Below, piece after piece: positions 1-6,326 of a stretch of DNA of 7,281 nucleotides. Position numbers and translations under genes: made by a program. The stretch lies in contig CALFSF010000602.1 of assembly GCA_937917025.1 (NCBI GenBank), positions 1 through 7,281 on the forward strand, given 5' to 3'. Position 1 is the first letter of the stretch, and each line of letters starts with the position of its first letter. The notes below the pieces were generated by a model, which worked only from the letters and a program-made list of their open reading frames with translations, ran no database searches and was not told the origin of the DNA. The stretch is from an uncultured Paraburkholderia sp. GTDB lineage: Bacteria > Pseudomonadota > Gammaproteobacteria > Burkholderiales > Burkholderiaceae.

Positions 1-328
1 GATCAATGGCGCGAAGGCGCTGCGTCTCGACAGCAGGATCGGCTCGCTCACGCCCGGCAAGGATGCCGACATCGTGATGATCCGCGCGGACAACCTCGAA
101 ATGGCGCCGCTCAACAATCCGGTCGGCGCGGTGGTGCTCGCGGGGCATCCAGGACTCGTCGACACGGTGTGGGTCGCCGGACGGGTGGTCAAGCGCGGCG
201 GCAAGCTGACTGGTATCGACGAGCGTCAGGTGCTCGGCGACCTGACCCGCTCGCGCGACTACGTGCTGTCGAAAGCGGGCGTGAAGCCGGGCGAGCGCTT
301 CATTCCCGCGCCGTATCGACCGCGCTGA
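1..328 (+). CDS. Amidohydrolase family protein, C-terminal part (cut by left edge)
   Basis: An open frame runs from base 2 to the TGA at 326-328, giving the last 108 residues of a protein whose start lies outside the window. The visible part has the typical end of cytosine-deaminase/chlorohydrolase-type amidohydrolases: a segment reading NGAKAL, then IGSLTPGKDADIV, where the chain returns to the small beta-sandwich domain, and later VDTVWVAGRVVKRGGKL, the last strands of that domain. The metal-binding His/Asp residues of the TIM barrel would lie upstream and cannot be seen, so the substrate is unknown; family members deaminate or dechlorinate N-heterocycles and related compounds. A 159-bp gap with regulatory-looking sequence separates it from the next gene, so it may not share that gene's transcript. 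Family call firm, function open. Confidence 0.85.
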   Translation, partial: INGAKALRLDSRIGSLTPGKDADIVMIRADNLEMAPLNNPVGAVVLAGHPGLVDTVWVAGRVVKRGGKLTGIDERQVLGDLTRSRDYVLSKAGVKPGERFIPAPYRPR

Positions 329-381
329 ACATGTTGCGTCGCCAGATGCGACAACGAATGTCTGCCGGGCCAGGGTATCTC

Positions 382-399
382 CGAATGTTCGAACATTCG
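382..399. promoter_or_regulatory. Perfect 18-bp palindrome, candidate operator
   Basis: CGAATGTTCGAACATTCG is its own reverse complement over all 18 bases and lies 89 bp upstream of the ATG at 488. The sequence TATAAA at 400-405 starts directly after it and could be a -10 element, although no good -35 is visible about 17 bp upstream. Degenerate half-sites flank it: CGAATGT at 355-361 and GAACATCCG at 430-438 (8 of 9 matches to the right arm). A perfect dyad at a possible promoter suits a dimeric repressor such as a MarR, TetR or GntR protein. The regulator is not in the window and its family cannot be told from the site. Confidence 0.5.
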
Positions 400-405
400 T
401 ATAAA
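400..405 (+). promoter_or_regulatory. Possible -10 element (TATAAA)
   Basis: This is the most AT-rich spot in the gap upstream of the ligase gene, abutting the 18-bp palindrome. TATAAA matches 5 of 6 bases of the sigma-70 -10 consensus TATAAT. The hexamer at the expected -35 position (377-382, ATCTCC) is poor, so the promoter would be weak or need an activator. This is a guess from base composition and position only. Confidence 0.3.
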
Positions 406-487
406 AACGTATTCTTGTCTTCAACGACTGAACATCCGCCGCTACCCGCAGCCCGACCGGTCCACTTCATTCCCGGAGAAAGTCCGT

Positions 488-1984
488 ATGTACCCAGTTG
501 ATTTCCTTTGGCGCGCGGCCCATCGGCATCCGAACCGGATTGCCGTCGTGAGCCCGTCCGGCAACCTGACGTTCAGCGCGCTCGCGGCGCAGGTGCTGGC
601 ACGCGCGGCGGCGCTCACGCGCCTCGATCCATTGCCGCGCAGCCGCGTCTGCGTGGGCGCCGCGAACAGCGTCGAGCACCTGCTGGCGATTCTTGCGATC
701 CTCGCCGCGGGCAAGGTCTGGGTGCCGCTCAACCCACGCAACGGCGACCCGGAACTGCGGCGCATCGTCGAGTTTGTCGGGCCGACGCTCGTGCTTGCCG
801 ATGCGGCGATGCTCGAACGGCTCGCGGGCGTGCCCATGCCGCTGCGTCCGCTGGACGACCTGACGCGCGACGCCGGCGACACCGGCGCGGTCGCGTTCGG
901 CCCGTATGCGCGGGGCGGCGTGAGCCTCGAAGATGCGCAGGCGATCAAGTTCACTGGGGGCACGACGGGTTTCCCGAAGGGCGTCATCCAGCCGCTGCGC
1001 GCATGGAACGCGAACATCGCGACGCAGATTCACGAACTGGGCCTCACGCCCGACGACCGCTATCTGGTCGCCGCGCCGCTCACGCACGGCACATCCACGT
1101 ACATGCTGCCGTTGCTGGGTGCAGGCGGCGCGCTGGTTTTCCCCGAGGACACGAAGCCCGCGGGTCTGCTCGACGCTGCCGCCGAGCACGATGCAACGAT
1201 CTTCTTCGCTCCGCCCACACTGATTCTCGCGCTGGTGGAAGAGCAGCGTCGCACGCCGCGCAGGCTCGCCGCGCTGCGCTACCTCGTCTACGGCGGCGCG
1301 CCGATGCGGCCCGAGCAGATCCGCGCGGCGCAATCGGTGTTCGGGCCGGTGCTGTGCACGTCGTTCGGCCAGACCGAGGCGCCGCAGATCATCACGTTCC
1401 TGCCGCCGGCCGCGATGGCCGGAGAGCATCTCGCTTCGGTCGGACGGCCGTCGCTGATGACGCGTGTCGCCATCGTCGGCAAGGACGGCGCGCCGCTGCC
1501 GGTCGGCGAGGAAGGCGAGATCGCCGTGCGCGGCGACCTCGTGATGAGCGGCTACCTGAGCGCCGACGAGGAAATGCGCAAGACGCTCGTCGACGGCTGG
1601 CTGCGGACCGGCGACGCGGGCGTATTCGACGAACGCGGCTATCTGTTCCTGCGCGACCGTATCCGCGACGTGATCATCACCGGCGGCTTCAACGTCTATC
1701 CAGGCGACGTGGAGGTGGTGCTGTCCGCCCATCCGGCGATCGCGGACTGTTCTGTGGTTGGCGTCCCCGATGAGAAGTGGGGCGAGGCGGTGCATGCGGC
1801 GGTGCAACTGCGCCCGGGCATGAGCGTGGACGCCGACGAGCTGATCGGCCTCGTCAAACGCGAGCTGGGCTCGGTGAAGGCGCCCAAGCACGTTCATCTG
1901 TTCGAGTCGCTGCCGCGCAGCGCGGTGGGCAAGGTGCTCAAGCCCGCGATTCGCGAAACGATCCTCAACGAGCGGAGCCACTGA
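488..1984 (+). CDS. AMP-forming acyl/aryl-CoA ligase (ANL superfamily)
   Basis: A 498-residue adenylate-forming enzyme that should activate a carboxylic acid with ATP and join it to CoA in the cytoplasm. Core motifs are intact and in order: phosphate loop FTGGTTGFPKG (155-165), APLTHG (196-201), the AMP-binding GQTE (294-297), TGD with the ribose-binding Asp376, the hinge RDRIRDVIITGGFNVYP (389-405), and a C-terminal SAVGK with catalytic Lys482. Length is normal for the family (about 500-550) on the short side. The ATG at 488 has GGAGAA at 475-480, seven bases upstream, and the N-terminus aligns with the usual family start. Its stop overlaps the next gene's start (TGATG), so it is probably translated together with the citryl-CoA-lyase-like protein. 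The substrate acid cannot be read from sequence; an aromatic or hydroxy acid is inferred from context. Confidence 0.93.
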   Translation: MYPVDFLWRAAHRHPNRIAVVSPSGNLTFSALAAQVLARAAALTRLDPLPRSRVCVGAANSVEHLLAILAILAAGKVWVPLNPRNGDPELRRIVEFVGPTLVLADAAMLERLAGVPMPLRPLDDLTRDAGDTGAVAFGPYARGGVSLEDAQAIKFTGGTTGFPKGVIQPLRAWNANIATQIHELGLTPDDRYLVAAPLTHGTSTYMLPLLGAGGALVFPEDTKPAGLLDAAAEHDATIFFAPPTLILALVEEQRRTPRRLAALRYLVYGGAPMRPEQIRAAQSVFGPVLCTSFGQTEAPQIITFLPPAAMAGEHLASVGRPSLMTRVAIVGKDGAPLPVGEEGEIAVRGDLVMSGYLSADEEMRKTLVDGWLRTGDAGVFDERGYLFLRDRIRDVIITGGFNVYPGDVEVVLSAHPAIADCSVVGVPDEKWGEAVHAAVQLRPGMSVDADELIGLVKRELGSVKAPKHVHLFESLPRSAVGKVLKPAIRETILNERSH

Positions 1985-2775
1985 TGGACGCGCCGCACGA
2001 AAAACACGCCCCGCGCACCGCGTTGTGCCGCTACACCACGCGCGCCGTGTACTACGGCGACGACGATCTGGTGGGCGACCTGCTCGGCCGCGCGAGCTTT
2101 GTCGACGTGTTCATGAAACAGACCTTCGGCAGGATGCCGACGGATGCGGAGCGCCGCATCGTCGACGCGGTGCTGGTGACGCTGATGGAGCACGGCATGA
2201 CGCCGAGCGCCATCGCCACGCGGATGGTCTACGCAAGCTCGCCGGAGAATCTGCAGGCCGGCGTCGCGGCGGGATTGCTGGCGGTCGCGAGCCGCTTTGT
2301 CGGCACGATGGAGCCGGCGGCGGCGCTGCTCGACCGGATCGTCGCGGCGGGCGAAAACGGCGCTGCCGAAGCCCAACGCATCGCCTTGGATTACCGCGCC
2401 AGGCGCGAGGCGGTGCCGGGCTTTGGCCATCACCTGCACAAGCCGGACGACCCGCGCGCCATCGCGCTACTGCAACTCGCGCGCGAGGGTGGCACGTTCG
2501 GCGCGCGCTGCGTGGCGCTCGAACAGCTTGCCGCGCAAGTGGACGCGGCGGCGGGGCGTCACATCACGATCAACGCGACCGGTGCAGTGGCCGCAGTGCT
2601 CGGCGACATCGGCATTCCCGCTGCGTTGATGCGCGGCTTCGCGGTGTTGAGCCGCGCGGCCGGCCTGATCGCGCACATCGCCGAGGAGCAACGCGAGCCT
2701 TCTGGCCGGTTTATCTGGGACCTGGTCGACGGCGCGATGACATTTGAAAAACAAGCTGAAAAACGGGCGGAATGA
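1984..2775 (+). CDS. Citryl-CoA lyase-like protein (citrate synthase fold)
   Basis: A 263-residue protein of the short citrate-synthase-like family usually annotated as citryl-CoA lyase, related to the C-terminal domain of ATP-citrate lyase. Evidence: PGFGHHLHKPDDPRA (145-159), matching the family GFGHRVYKxxDPRA motif; GLLAVASRF (98-106), matching GLLTIGxRF of ATP-citrate lyase; and INATGAVAAVLGDIG (196-210). Known relatives cleave citryl-CoA-like 3-hydroxyacyl-CoA esters to acetyl-CoA plus an oxo acid, or run the reverse. By my hand alignment His149 is kept, but the two other canonical catalytic residues appear replaced (by Ala78 and Thr199), so the substrate or chemistry may differ. The ATG at 1984 overlaps the ligase stop, with GGAG at 1974-1977. 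Pairing with a CoA ligase suggests that the ligase supplies its thioester substrate. Confidence 0.8.
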   Translation: MDAPHEKHAPRTALCRYTTRAVYYGDDDLVGDLLGRASFVDVFMKQTFGRMPTDAERRIVDAVLVTLMEHGMTPSAIATRMVYASSPENLQAGVAAGLLAVASRFVGTMEPAAALLDRIVAAGENGAAEAQRIALDYRARREAVPGFGHHLHKPDDPRAIALLQLAREGGTFGARCVALEQLAAQVDAAAGRHITINATGAVAAVLGDIGIPAALMRGFAVLSRAAGLIAHIAEEQREPSGRFIWDLVDGAMTFEKQAEKRAE

Positions 2776-2836
2776 TCCCGCCAGCCGCACCGAGGGTCAT
2801 CCGCACCCGCGCGCGACACCCATCAAGATCCAGCTG

Positions 2837-2843
2837 AAGGAGA
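2837..2843 (+). promoter_or_regulatory. Ribosome binding site setting the extradiol dioxygenase start
   Basis: AAGGAGA lies five bases before the ATG at 2849 and is the strongest Shine-Dalgarno match in the window. It settles the start at 2849; the open frame continues upstream to a TTG at 2744 inside the previous gene, but that extension has no such site and no family resemblance. Confidence 0.85.
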
Positions 2844-2848
2844 CAAGC

Positions 2849-3808
2849 ATGACTCAGGCAAGCCAGACAATCCAGCGTCATCACCACATCACGCTGTGCG
2901 TGGGCACAGCGCAGGAAGACTACGACTTCCACACGAAGGTGCTGTCGCTCAAGAGCGTGAAGAAGACGCTGATTTACGATGGCGTCGCACCGTTCTATCA
3001 CCTGTACTACGGCAACGACATCGGCGAGGAAAGCACGCTGATCACCTGTTTTCCTGTCGCCCATTCCGGCCGCAAGGGACAGCGCGGCGCAGGGCAGATC
3101 GACAGTCTCGCGCTGTCGGTGCCGGTGTCGGCCATTCCGTTCTGGGCAAAGCGCCTCGCCGCGCACGGTTTCGACGTCAAACGCTCGGAGCGCTTCGGCG
3201 AACACGTGCTGAGCTTCGCGCATCCGTGCGGTGTCGGCTACGAGCTGATCGGCATCGCCGATGACGCACGCAAGCCGTACTCGAACGGCGAGGTGCCCGC
3301 CGAGCTGGCGATTCGCGGATTGCACACGATCGGCGTGAACGTGCGCGAGACCGGAACGTCGCAGGAATTCATGGAAAACGGGTGGGCCGCGCACGAGTCG
3401 GCGCGCGACGGCAAGTACTTGCGCTACGCGTTCGGCGATGGCGGCTCGGGCAAGTTCGTCGACTACGTGGTCGAGCCGGACCTGCCGCAGGCCAGCTGGA
3501 CCTACGGAGCGGGCATCGTGCATCACTGCGCGTTTCAGGTGGCGGATCGCACGGTGCAGGACAAGGTCAAGGCGAACCTGGAAGGCATGGGCTTCACCGA
3601 TACCTCCGAGCGCAAGGATCGCGGCTACTTCGAATCGATCTATGTGCGCACGCCGAGCGGGGCGATGTTCGAGGCCACGGTATCGAAGCCCGAAGGTTTC
3701 CTGATCGACGAACGTTACGAGGAACTCGGCTCGAAAGTGCAGATTGCGCCGCAGTTCGAAAGCCAGCGGGCGACGATCATGGAGTCGCTGGAAACGCTGA
3801 AGTATTGA
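2849..3808 (+). CDS. Hydroquinone-type extradiol ring-cleavage dioxygenase (VOC family, PcpA/LinE/MhqO-like)
   Basis: A 319-residue two-module vicinal-oxygen-chelate protein. The likely Fe(II) ligands are His13 (in HHHITL), His226 (in GIVHHCAF) and Glu275 (in SGAMFEATV), spaced as in PcpA, the 2,6-dichlorohydroquinone 1,2-dioxygenase (His11, His227, Glu276 from memory). Residues next to the iron site in PcpA also have counterparts: His12, His225, Arg258 and Tyr265. Family members open (chloro)hydroquinones between the hydroxylated carbon and its neighbour, giving maleylacetate from chlorohydroquinone or hydroxymuconic semialdehyde from hydroquinone. The MhqA/E/O group of Bacillus has the same architecture and is induced by quinones. 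The next gene encodes an MhqD-like hydrolase and the one after it maleylacetate reductase, both in keeping with this role. The natural substrate (hydroquinone, substituted hydroquinone or other diol) is not settled. Confidence 0.85.
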   Translation: MTQASQTIQRHHHITLCVGTAQEDYDFHTKVLSLKSVKKTLIYDGVAPFYHLYYGNDIGEESTLITCFPVAHSGRKGQRGAGQIDSLALSVPVSAIPFWAKRLAAHGFDVKRSERFGEHVLSFAHPCGVGYELIGIADDARKPYSNGEVPAELAIRGLHTIGVNVRETGTSQEFMENGWAAHESARDGKYLRYAFGDGGSGKFVDYVVEPDLPQASWTYGAGIVHHCAFQVADRTVQDKVKANLEGMGFTDTSERKDRGYFESIYVRTPSGAMFEATVSKPEGFLIDERYEELGSKVQIAPQFESQRATIMESLETLKY

Positions 3809-3815
3809 CGTGCAT

Positions 3816-4481
3816 ATGTCGAACCCCAATCCACACTTCCAAACGCCATTGAACGTGTTCGGCGCACCGGCACGCGATGCGGCGCTGGCCGTCATTCTCG
3901 TGCATGGCCGCGGGCAGTCGCCCGGGTGGATGCACGAGCAGGTGGTGCGCCGTTTCGCGCGGCCCGATATTGCGTGGCATGCGCCGGCCGCGGCGGACGG
4001 TTCGTGGTATCCGCGGCGTTTCATCGAGCCACTTGCGGCGAACGAGCCGCGCCTTTCGCAGGCACTGGCGCGGCTCGAGTCGGTGTCCGGCGCGCTGCAC
4101 GAACAGGGCATCCCCTACGAAGCGCAGGTGTTGATGGGTTTTTCGCAGGGCGCGTGCCTGTGCAGCGAGTTTGTCTGGCGTGCGCGGCGGCGCTATCGCG
4201 CGCTGGTCGCGTTCACCGGCGGCCTGATCGGGCCGCCTGGCATGCATCGCGACGTCGGGCATGGCGCGCTGCGGCACATGCCGGTGCTGTTGTCGACATG
4301 GGACGATGACCCCTATGTGCCAGCCGGCAGCGTGCGCGAAAGCGCGGCGTTTTTCGACAGGGCCGGCGCGGCCGTGACCCTGAAAATCGAGGGCGCAACG
4401 GAACACGGCATTCGCGACGCCGAGATCGGCTATGCGCGCGAGATGCTCGCGGCGGCCACGCCATCCTGGTCATCAAATTAA
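3816..4481 (+). CDS. Alpha/beta hydrolase, phospholipase/carboxylesterase family (MhqD-like)
   Basis: A 221-residue serine hydrolase, a normal length for the family. Visible features: the oxyanion-side segment LVHGRG (28-33), the nucleophile elbow GFSQG with Ser110 (108-112), the acid in WDDDPYVP (probably Asp165), and the catalytic His197 in ATEHGI. There is no signal peptide, so it should be cytoplasmic. Small esterases of this group act on carboxylic esters, and the Bacillus homologue MhqD sits beside a dioxygenase of the same type as the gene upstream. It might hydrolyse an ester or lactone by-product of ring cleavage; that is inference. The ATG at 3816 lies seven bases after the previous stop. 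A GTG at 3810, seven bases after a weak GAAG, is an alternative start adding two residues. Neither has a strong ribosome site. Confidence 0.87.
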   Translation: MSNPNPHFQTPLNVFGAPARDAALAVILVHGRGQSPGWMHEQVVRRFARPDIAWHAPAAADGSWYPRRFIEPLAANEPRLSQALARLESVSGALHEQGIPYEAQVLMGFSQGACLCSEFVWRARRRYRALVAFTGGLIGPPGMHRDVGHGALRHMPVLLSTWDDDPYVPAGSVRESAAFFDRAGAAVTLKIEGATEHGIRDAEIGYAREMLAAATPSWSSN

Positions 4482-4483
4482 TC

Positions 4484-4488
4484 GAGGA
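4484..4488 (+). promoter_or_regulatory. Ribosome binding site setting the maleylacetate reductase start
   Basis: GAGGA lies nine bases before the ATG at 4498. An in-frame ATG at 4489 directly abuts it and is too close to be used, so 4498 is the better start. It sits in the 16-bp gap after the hydrolase stop. Confidence 0.7.
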
Positions 4489-4497
4489 ATGCGCGTC

Positions 4498-5556
4498 ATG
4501 CAGTCATTCACGCACGAAACCCATGCGACCCGGGTTGTCTTCGGCGCCGGCAGCCGTCAGTTCCTGCCGCGCGAACTCGACCAGCGCGGCATCCGGCGCG
4601 CGCTCGTGCTGACCACGCCGGAGCAGACGGAACTCGGCCACGAGATCGCCGGGATTCTCGGCGAGCGCTGTGCCGGCGTGCTGGGCAGCGCGGTCATGCA
4701 CGTGCCGGTCGAAGTCGCGCGCAGTGCGATAGACGCCGCCCGGCGCCTCGGCGCCGATGGCTGCGTCGCGGCCGGCGGCGGTTCGACGATCGGTCTCGCC
4801 AAGGCGATCGCGCTCGAATCGGATCTGCCGATCGTCGCGCTGCCGACGACCTACGCGGGCTCGGAAATGACGCCGCTATACGGCATCACCGAGGACGGCA
4901 TCAAGAAGACCGGGCGCGACTGGCGGGTGCTGCCCCGCAACGTCATCTACGACCCCGAACTGACGCTCGCGCTGCCCGTGACACTGAGCATGACGAGCGG
5001 CATGAACGCGATCGCGCACGCCGCCGAAGCGCTGTACGCCCAGGATGGCAATCCGGTCTACAGTCTGATGGCCGAAGAGGGCATTCGCGCGCTCGCGCAT
5101 GCGCTGCCGCGGCTGCGAACGGCGCCGGCCGACCTCGATGCGCGCAGCGACGCGCAATACGGCACCTGGCTGTGCGGCACGGTGCTGGGCAACGTGCAGA
5201 TGGGGTTGCACCACAAGCTGTGCCACACGCTTGGGGGCAGTTTCAACCTGCCTCACGCGGAAGTGCATACGGTGATCCTGCCGCATGCGCTTGCCTACAA
5301 CGCGGATGCGGCGCCCGAGGCGCTGGCACGCATCGCGCGCGCGCTCGAACGTCCGCGGGCAGTCGCGGGGCTCCATGCGCTCGGCCAGTCGCTCGGCGTG
5401 CCGCGTTCGCTGCGGGAACTCGGCATGGCGGCGGACGCACTCGATCGTGCCGCCGATCTTGTGGTGCAAACGCCGTATCCGAATCCCCGCCCGCTCGAAC
5501 GGGTGGCGATCCGCGCACTGCTGCAGCGCGCTTACGAAGGCGCCGGGCCCGGCTGA
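4498..5556 (+). CDS. Maleylacetate reductase (iron-alcohol-dehydrogenase family)
   Basis: A 352-residue enzyme, the usual length for the family, that reduces maleylacetate to 3-oxoadipate with NAD(P)H in the cytoplasm. The N-terminal Rossmann-like half has GGGST (93-97) and PTTYAGSEMTP (116-126), the latter typical of maleylacetate reductases rather than general alcohol dehydrogenases. The helical half has SGMNAIAHAAEALY (167-180), GLHHKLCHTLGG (236-247) and LPHAEVHTVILPHALAYN (251-268), carrying the conserved histidines of the active site. Relatives include TftE, PcpE and LinF. It lies between the two ring-cleavage enzyme genes and can take the product of either, which makes it the convergence point of the operon. 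The 16-bp gap upstream and the TGATG context downstream support cotranscription. Confidence 0.95.
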   Translation: MQSFTHETHATRVVFGAGSRQFLPRELDQRGIRRALVLTTPEQTELGHEIAGILGERCAGVLGSAVMHVPVEVARSAIDAARRLGADGCVAAGGGSTIGLAKAIALESDLPIVALPTTYAGSEMTPLYGITEDGIKKTGRDWRVLPRNVIYDPELTLALPVTLSMTSGMNAIAHAAEALYAQDGNPVYSLMAEEGIRALAHALPRLRTAPADLDARSDAQYGTWLCGTVLGNVQMGLHHKLCHTLGGSFNLPHAEVHTVILPHALAYNADAAPEALARIARALERPRAVAGLHALGQSLGVPRSLRELGMAADALDRAADLVVQTPYPNPRPLERVAIRALLQRAYEGAGPG

Positions 5557-5584
5557 TGCCGCATGCTCCGCGCGAATCCGTCAC

Positions 5585-5590
5585 AAGGGA
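5585..5590 (+). promoter_or_regulatory. Ribosome binding site setting the NIPSNAP start
   Basis: AAGGGA lies seven bases before the ATG at 5598. An earlier in-frame ATG at 5556 overlaps the maleylacetate reductase stop as TGATG but lacks its own site. The extra 14 residues it would add do not look like a NIPSNAP N-terminus, which normally begins close to a M-x-x-E-x-R-x-Y-T pattern, here at residues 1-9 from 5598. Confidence 0.65.
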
Positions 5591-5597
5591 TGCCGCA

Positions 5598-6326
5598 ATG
5601 TTGATCGAACACCGCTGCTACACGCTTCGGCCGGGTGCCGCCGAGCTGTTCTGGGATGCGCAGCGCGAACGCGGCGAAGACGGCTTGCAGCCGATACTCG
5701 AACGCCTGATTGGCACGTTCGCAACGTGTACCGGCTCGCTGGACCAGATCGTCAGCCTGTATCGCTACGACAGTTTCGATGACTGGCAAACGCGTCTGCT
5801 GGGTCTTTATGGGCGAGGGGAATTACAGGCGTATTTCGGTCGCATTCGCCCGCTGATCGTGCGTCAGGAAAGCCGGTTTCTCGTGCCCGCGCCCCTGCCA
5901 GAATTGACGCCTCACTGGGGAAACGGCCAGGACTGGCTTGCCTCGCAGGGGCCTTTGTTCAGCGCGTCGCGACGCGCGGGCGTTGTCGAGGAGACCACGC
6001 TGAGCTTTGCCGCCGGCGGGGTGCCAGCCTGCTGGCATGCGTTCCGGCAGCACGCGCTCGCCGAAGACCCGGCTGCGATGGAAGGGCTGTTTGGCGGCTT
6101 CAGCAGCATCGTCGGCGCACTCAATCAGGTTCTGCTATACCGGTTCTTTCCTGACGTAGAAGCCTGGTCGTCGCATCGCGTGGCATTGCAGGCGTCCGCG
6201 AAATGGAACAGCTTCATGCACGGGATCGCGCCGCTGACAGCGTGCAGCAACCGCCAGTTGCTCGCCCCTTCCCGCATCGGGGATATGTCGCCGATGTTCG
6301 GGAATCACAAAACGGAGACGCTATGA
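5598..6326 (+). CDS. Tandem NIPSNAP-domain protein (dimeric alpha/beta barrel fold)
   Basis: A 242-residue protein with two successive NIPSNAP-like units. Unit 1 (about 1-98) opens with MLIEHRCYTLRPG and contains GSLDQIVSLYRYDSFDDW, then RPLIVRQESRFL. Unit 2 (about 126-230) has the parallel sequence VVEETTLSF, then GALNQVLLYRFFPDVEAW, then APLTACSNRQLLAPS. The repeated GxLxQ followed by a strand is the family signature. No enzyme activity is firmly assigned to bacterial NIPSNAP proteins. The fold is the same ferredoxin-like barrel as muconolactone isomerase and YciI, so a role in handling an unstable ring-cleavage or quinone intermediate is possible but is inference. Its stop overlaps the next gene's start by four bases (ATGA), linking it to the hydroxyquinol dioxygenase. 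The domain call is good; the function is unknown. Confidence 0.85.
   Translation: MLIEHRCYTLRPGAAELFWDAQRERGEDGLQPILERLIGTFATCTGSLDQIVSLYRYDSFDDWQTRLLGLYGRGELQAYFGRIRPLIVRQESRFLVPAPLPELTPHWGNGQDWLASQGPLFSASRRAGVVEETTLSFAAGGVPACWHAFRQHALAEDPAAMEGLFGGFSSIVGALNQVLLYRFFPDVEAWSSHRVALQASAKWNSFMHGIAPLTACSNRQLLAPSRIGDMSPMFGNHKTETL
6314..6318 (+). promoter_or_regulatory. Ribosome binding site setting the intradiol dioxygenase start
   Basis: GGAGA sits four bases before the ATG at 6323, inside the end of the NIPSNAP gene. A second in-frame ATG at 6332 is 13 bases away and less likely. The chosen start makes a 4-base ATGA overlap, the usual sign of translational coupling. Confidence 0.65.

Noticed and set aside
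333..355. Imperfect hairpin (GTTG..TCGC / GCGACAAC) just after the amidohydrolase stop, as a terminator
   Set aside because: The stem has a two-base bulge and no T-run follows it, so an intrinsic terminator is not supported.
382..399. The palindrome as a transcription terminator for the amidohydrolase
   Set aside because: It has no loop bases and is followed by TATAAAAACG rather than a T-run; an operator is the simpler reading.
467..1981. A 504-codon open frame on the minus strand opposite the acyl-CoA ligase
   Set aside because: The plus-strand protein has every ANL motif, while the minus-strand translation is rich in Arg, Ala and His and matches no family. It is the usual mirror frame of a GC-rich gene.
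2766..2782. GGCGG/CCGCC inverted repeat around the stop codon of the citryl-CoA-lyase-like gene
   Set aside because: The stem is only five base pairs, there is no T-run, and short GC inverted repeats are expected by chance here.
2711..4111. A 466-codon minus-strand open frame across the dioxygenase and hydrolase genes
   Set aside because: It spans two well-supported plus-strand genes and their gap, has low-complexity Arg/Ala composition and no recognisable domain.
5172..5597. Upstream extension of the NIPSNAP frame into the maleylacetate reductase gene
   Set aside because: The reductase is clearly coded there in another frame, and the ribosome site at 5585-5590 sets the start at 5598.
6022..6037. 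TGCCAGC-CT-GCTGGCA inverted repeat inside the NIPSNAP gene
   Set aside because: The 7-bp arms lie in mid-coding sequence, the 2-base loop is too tight for a full stem, and there is no positional reason for function.
6203..6322. Upstream extension of the intradiol dioxygenase frame
   Set aside because: It overlaps the end of the NIPSNAP gene, adds no family sequence, and GGAGA at 6314-6318 points to the ATG at 6323.
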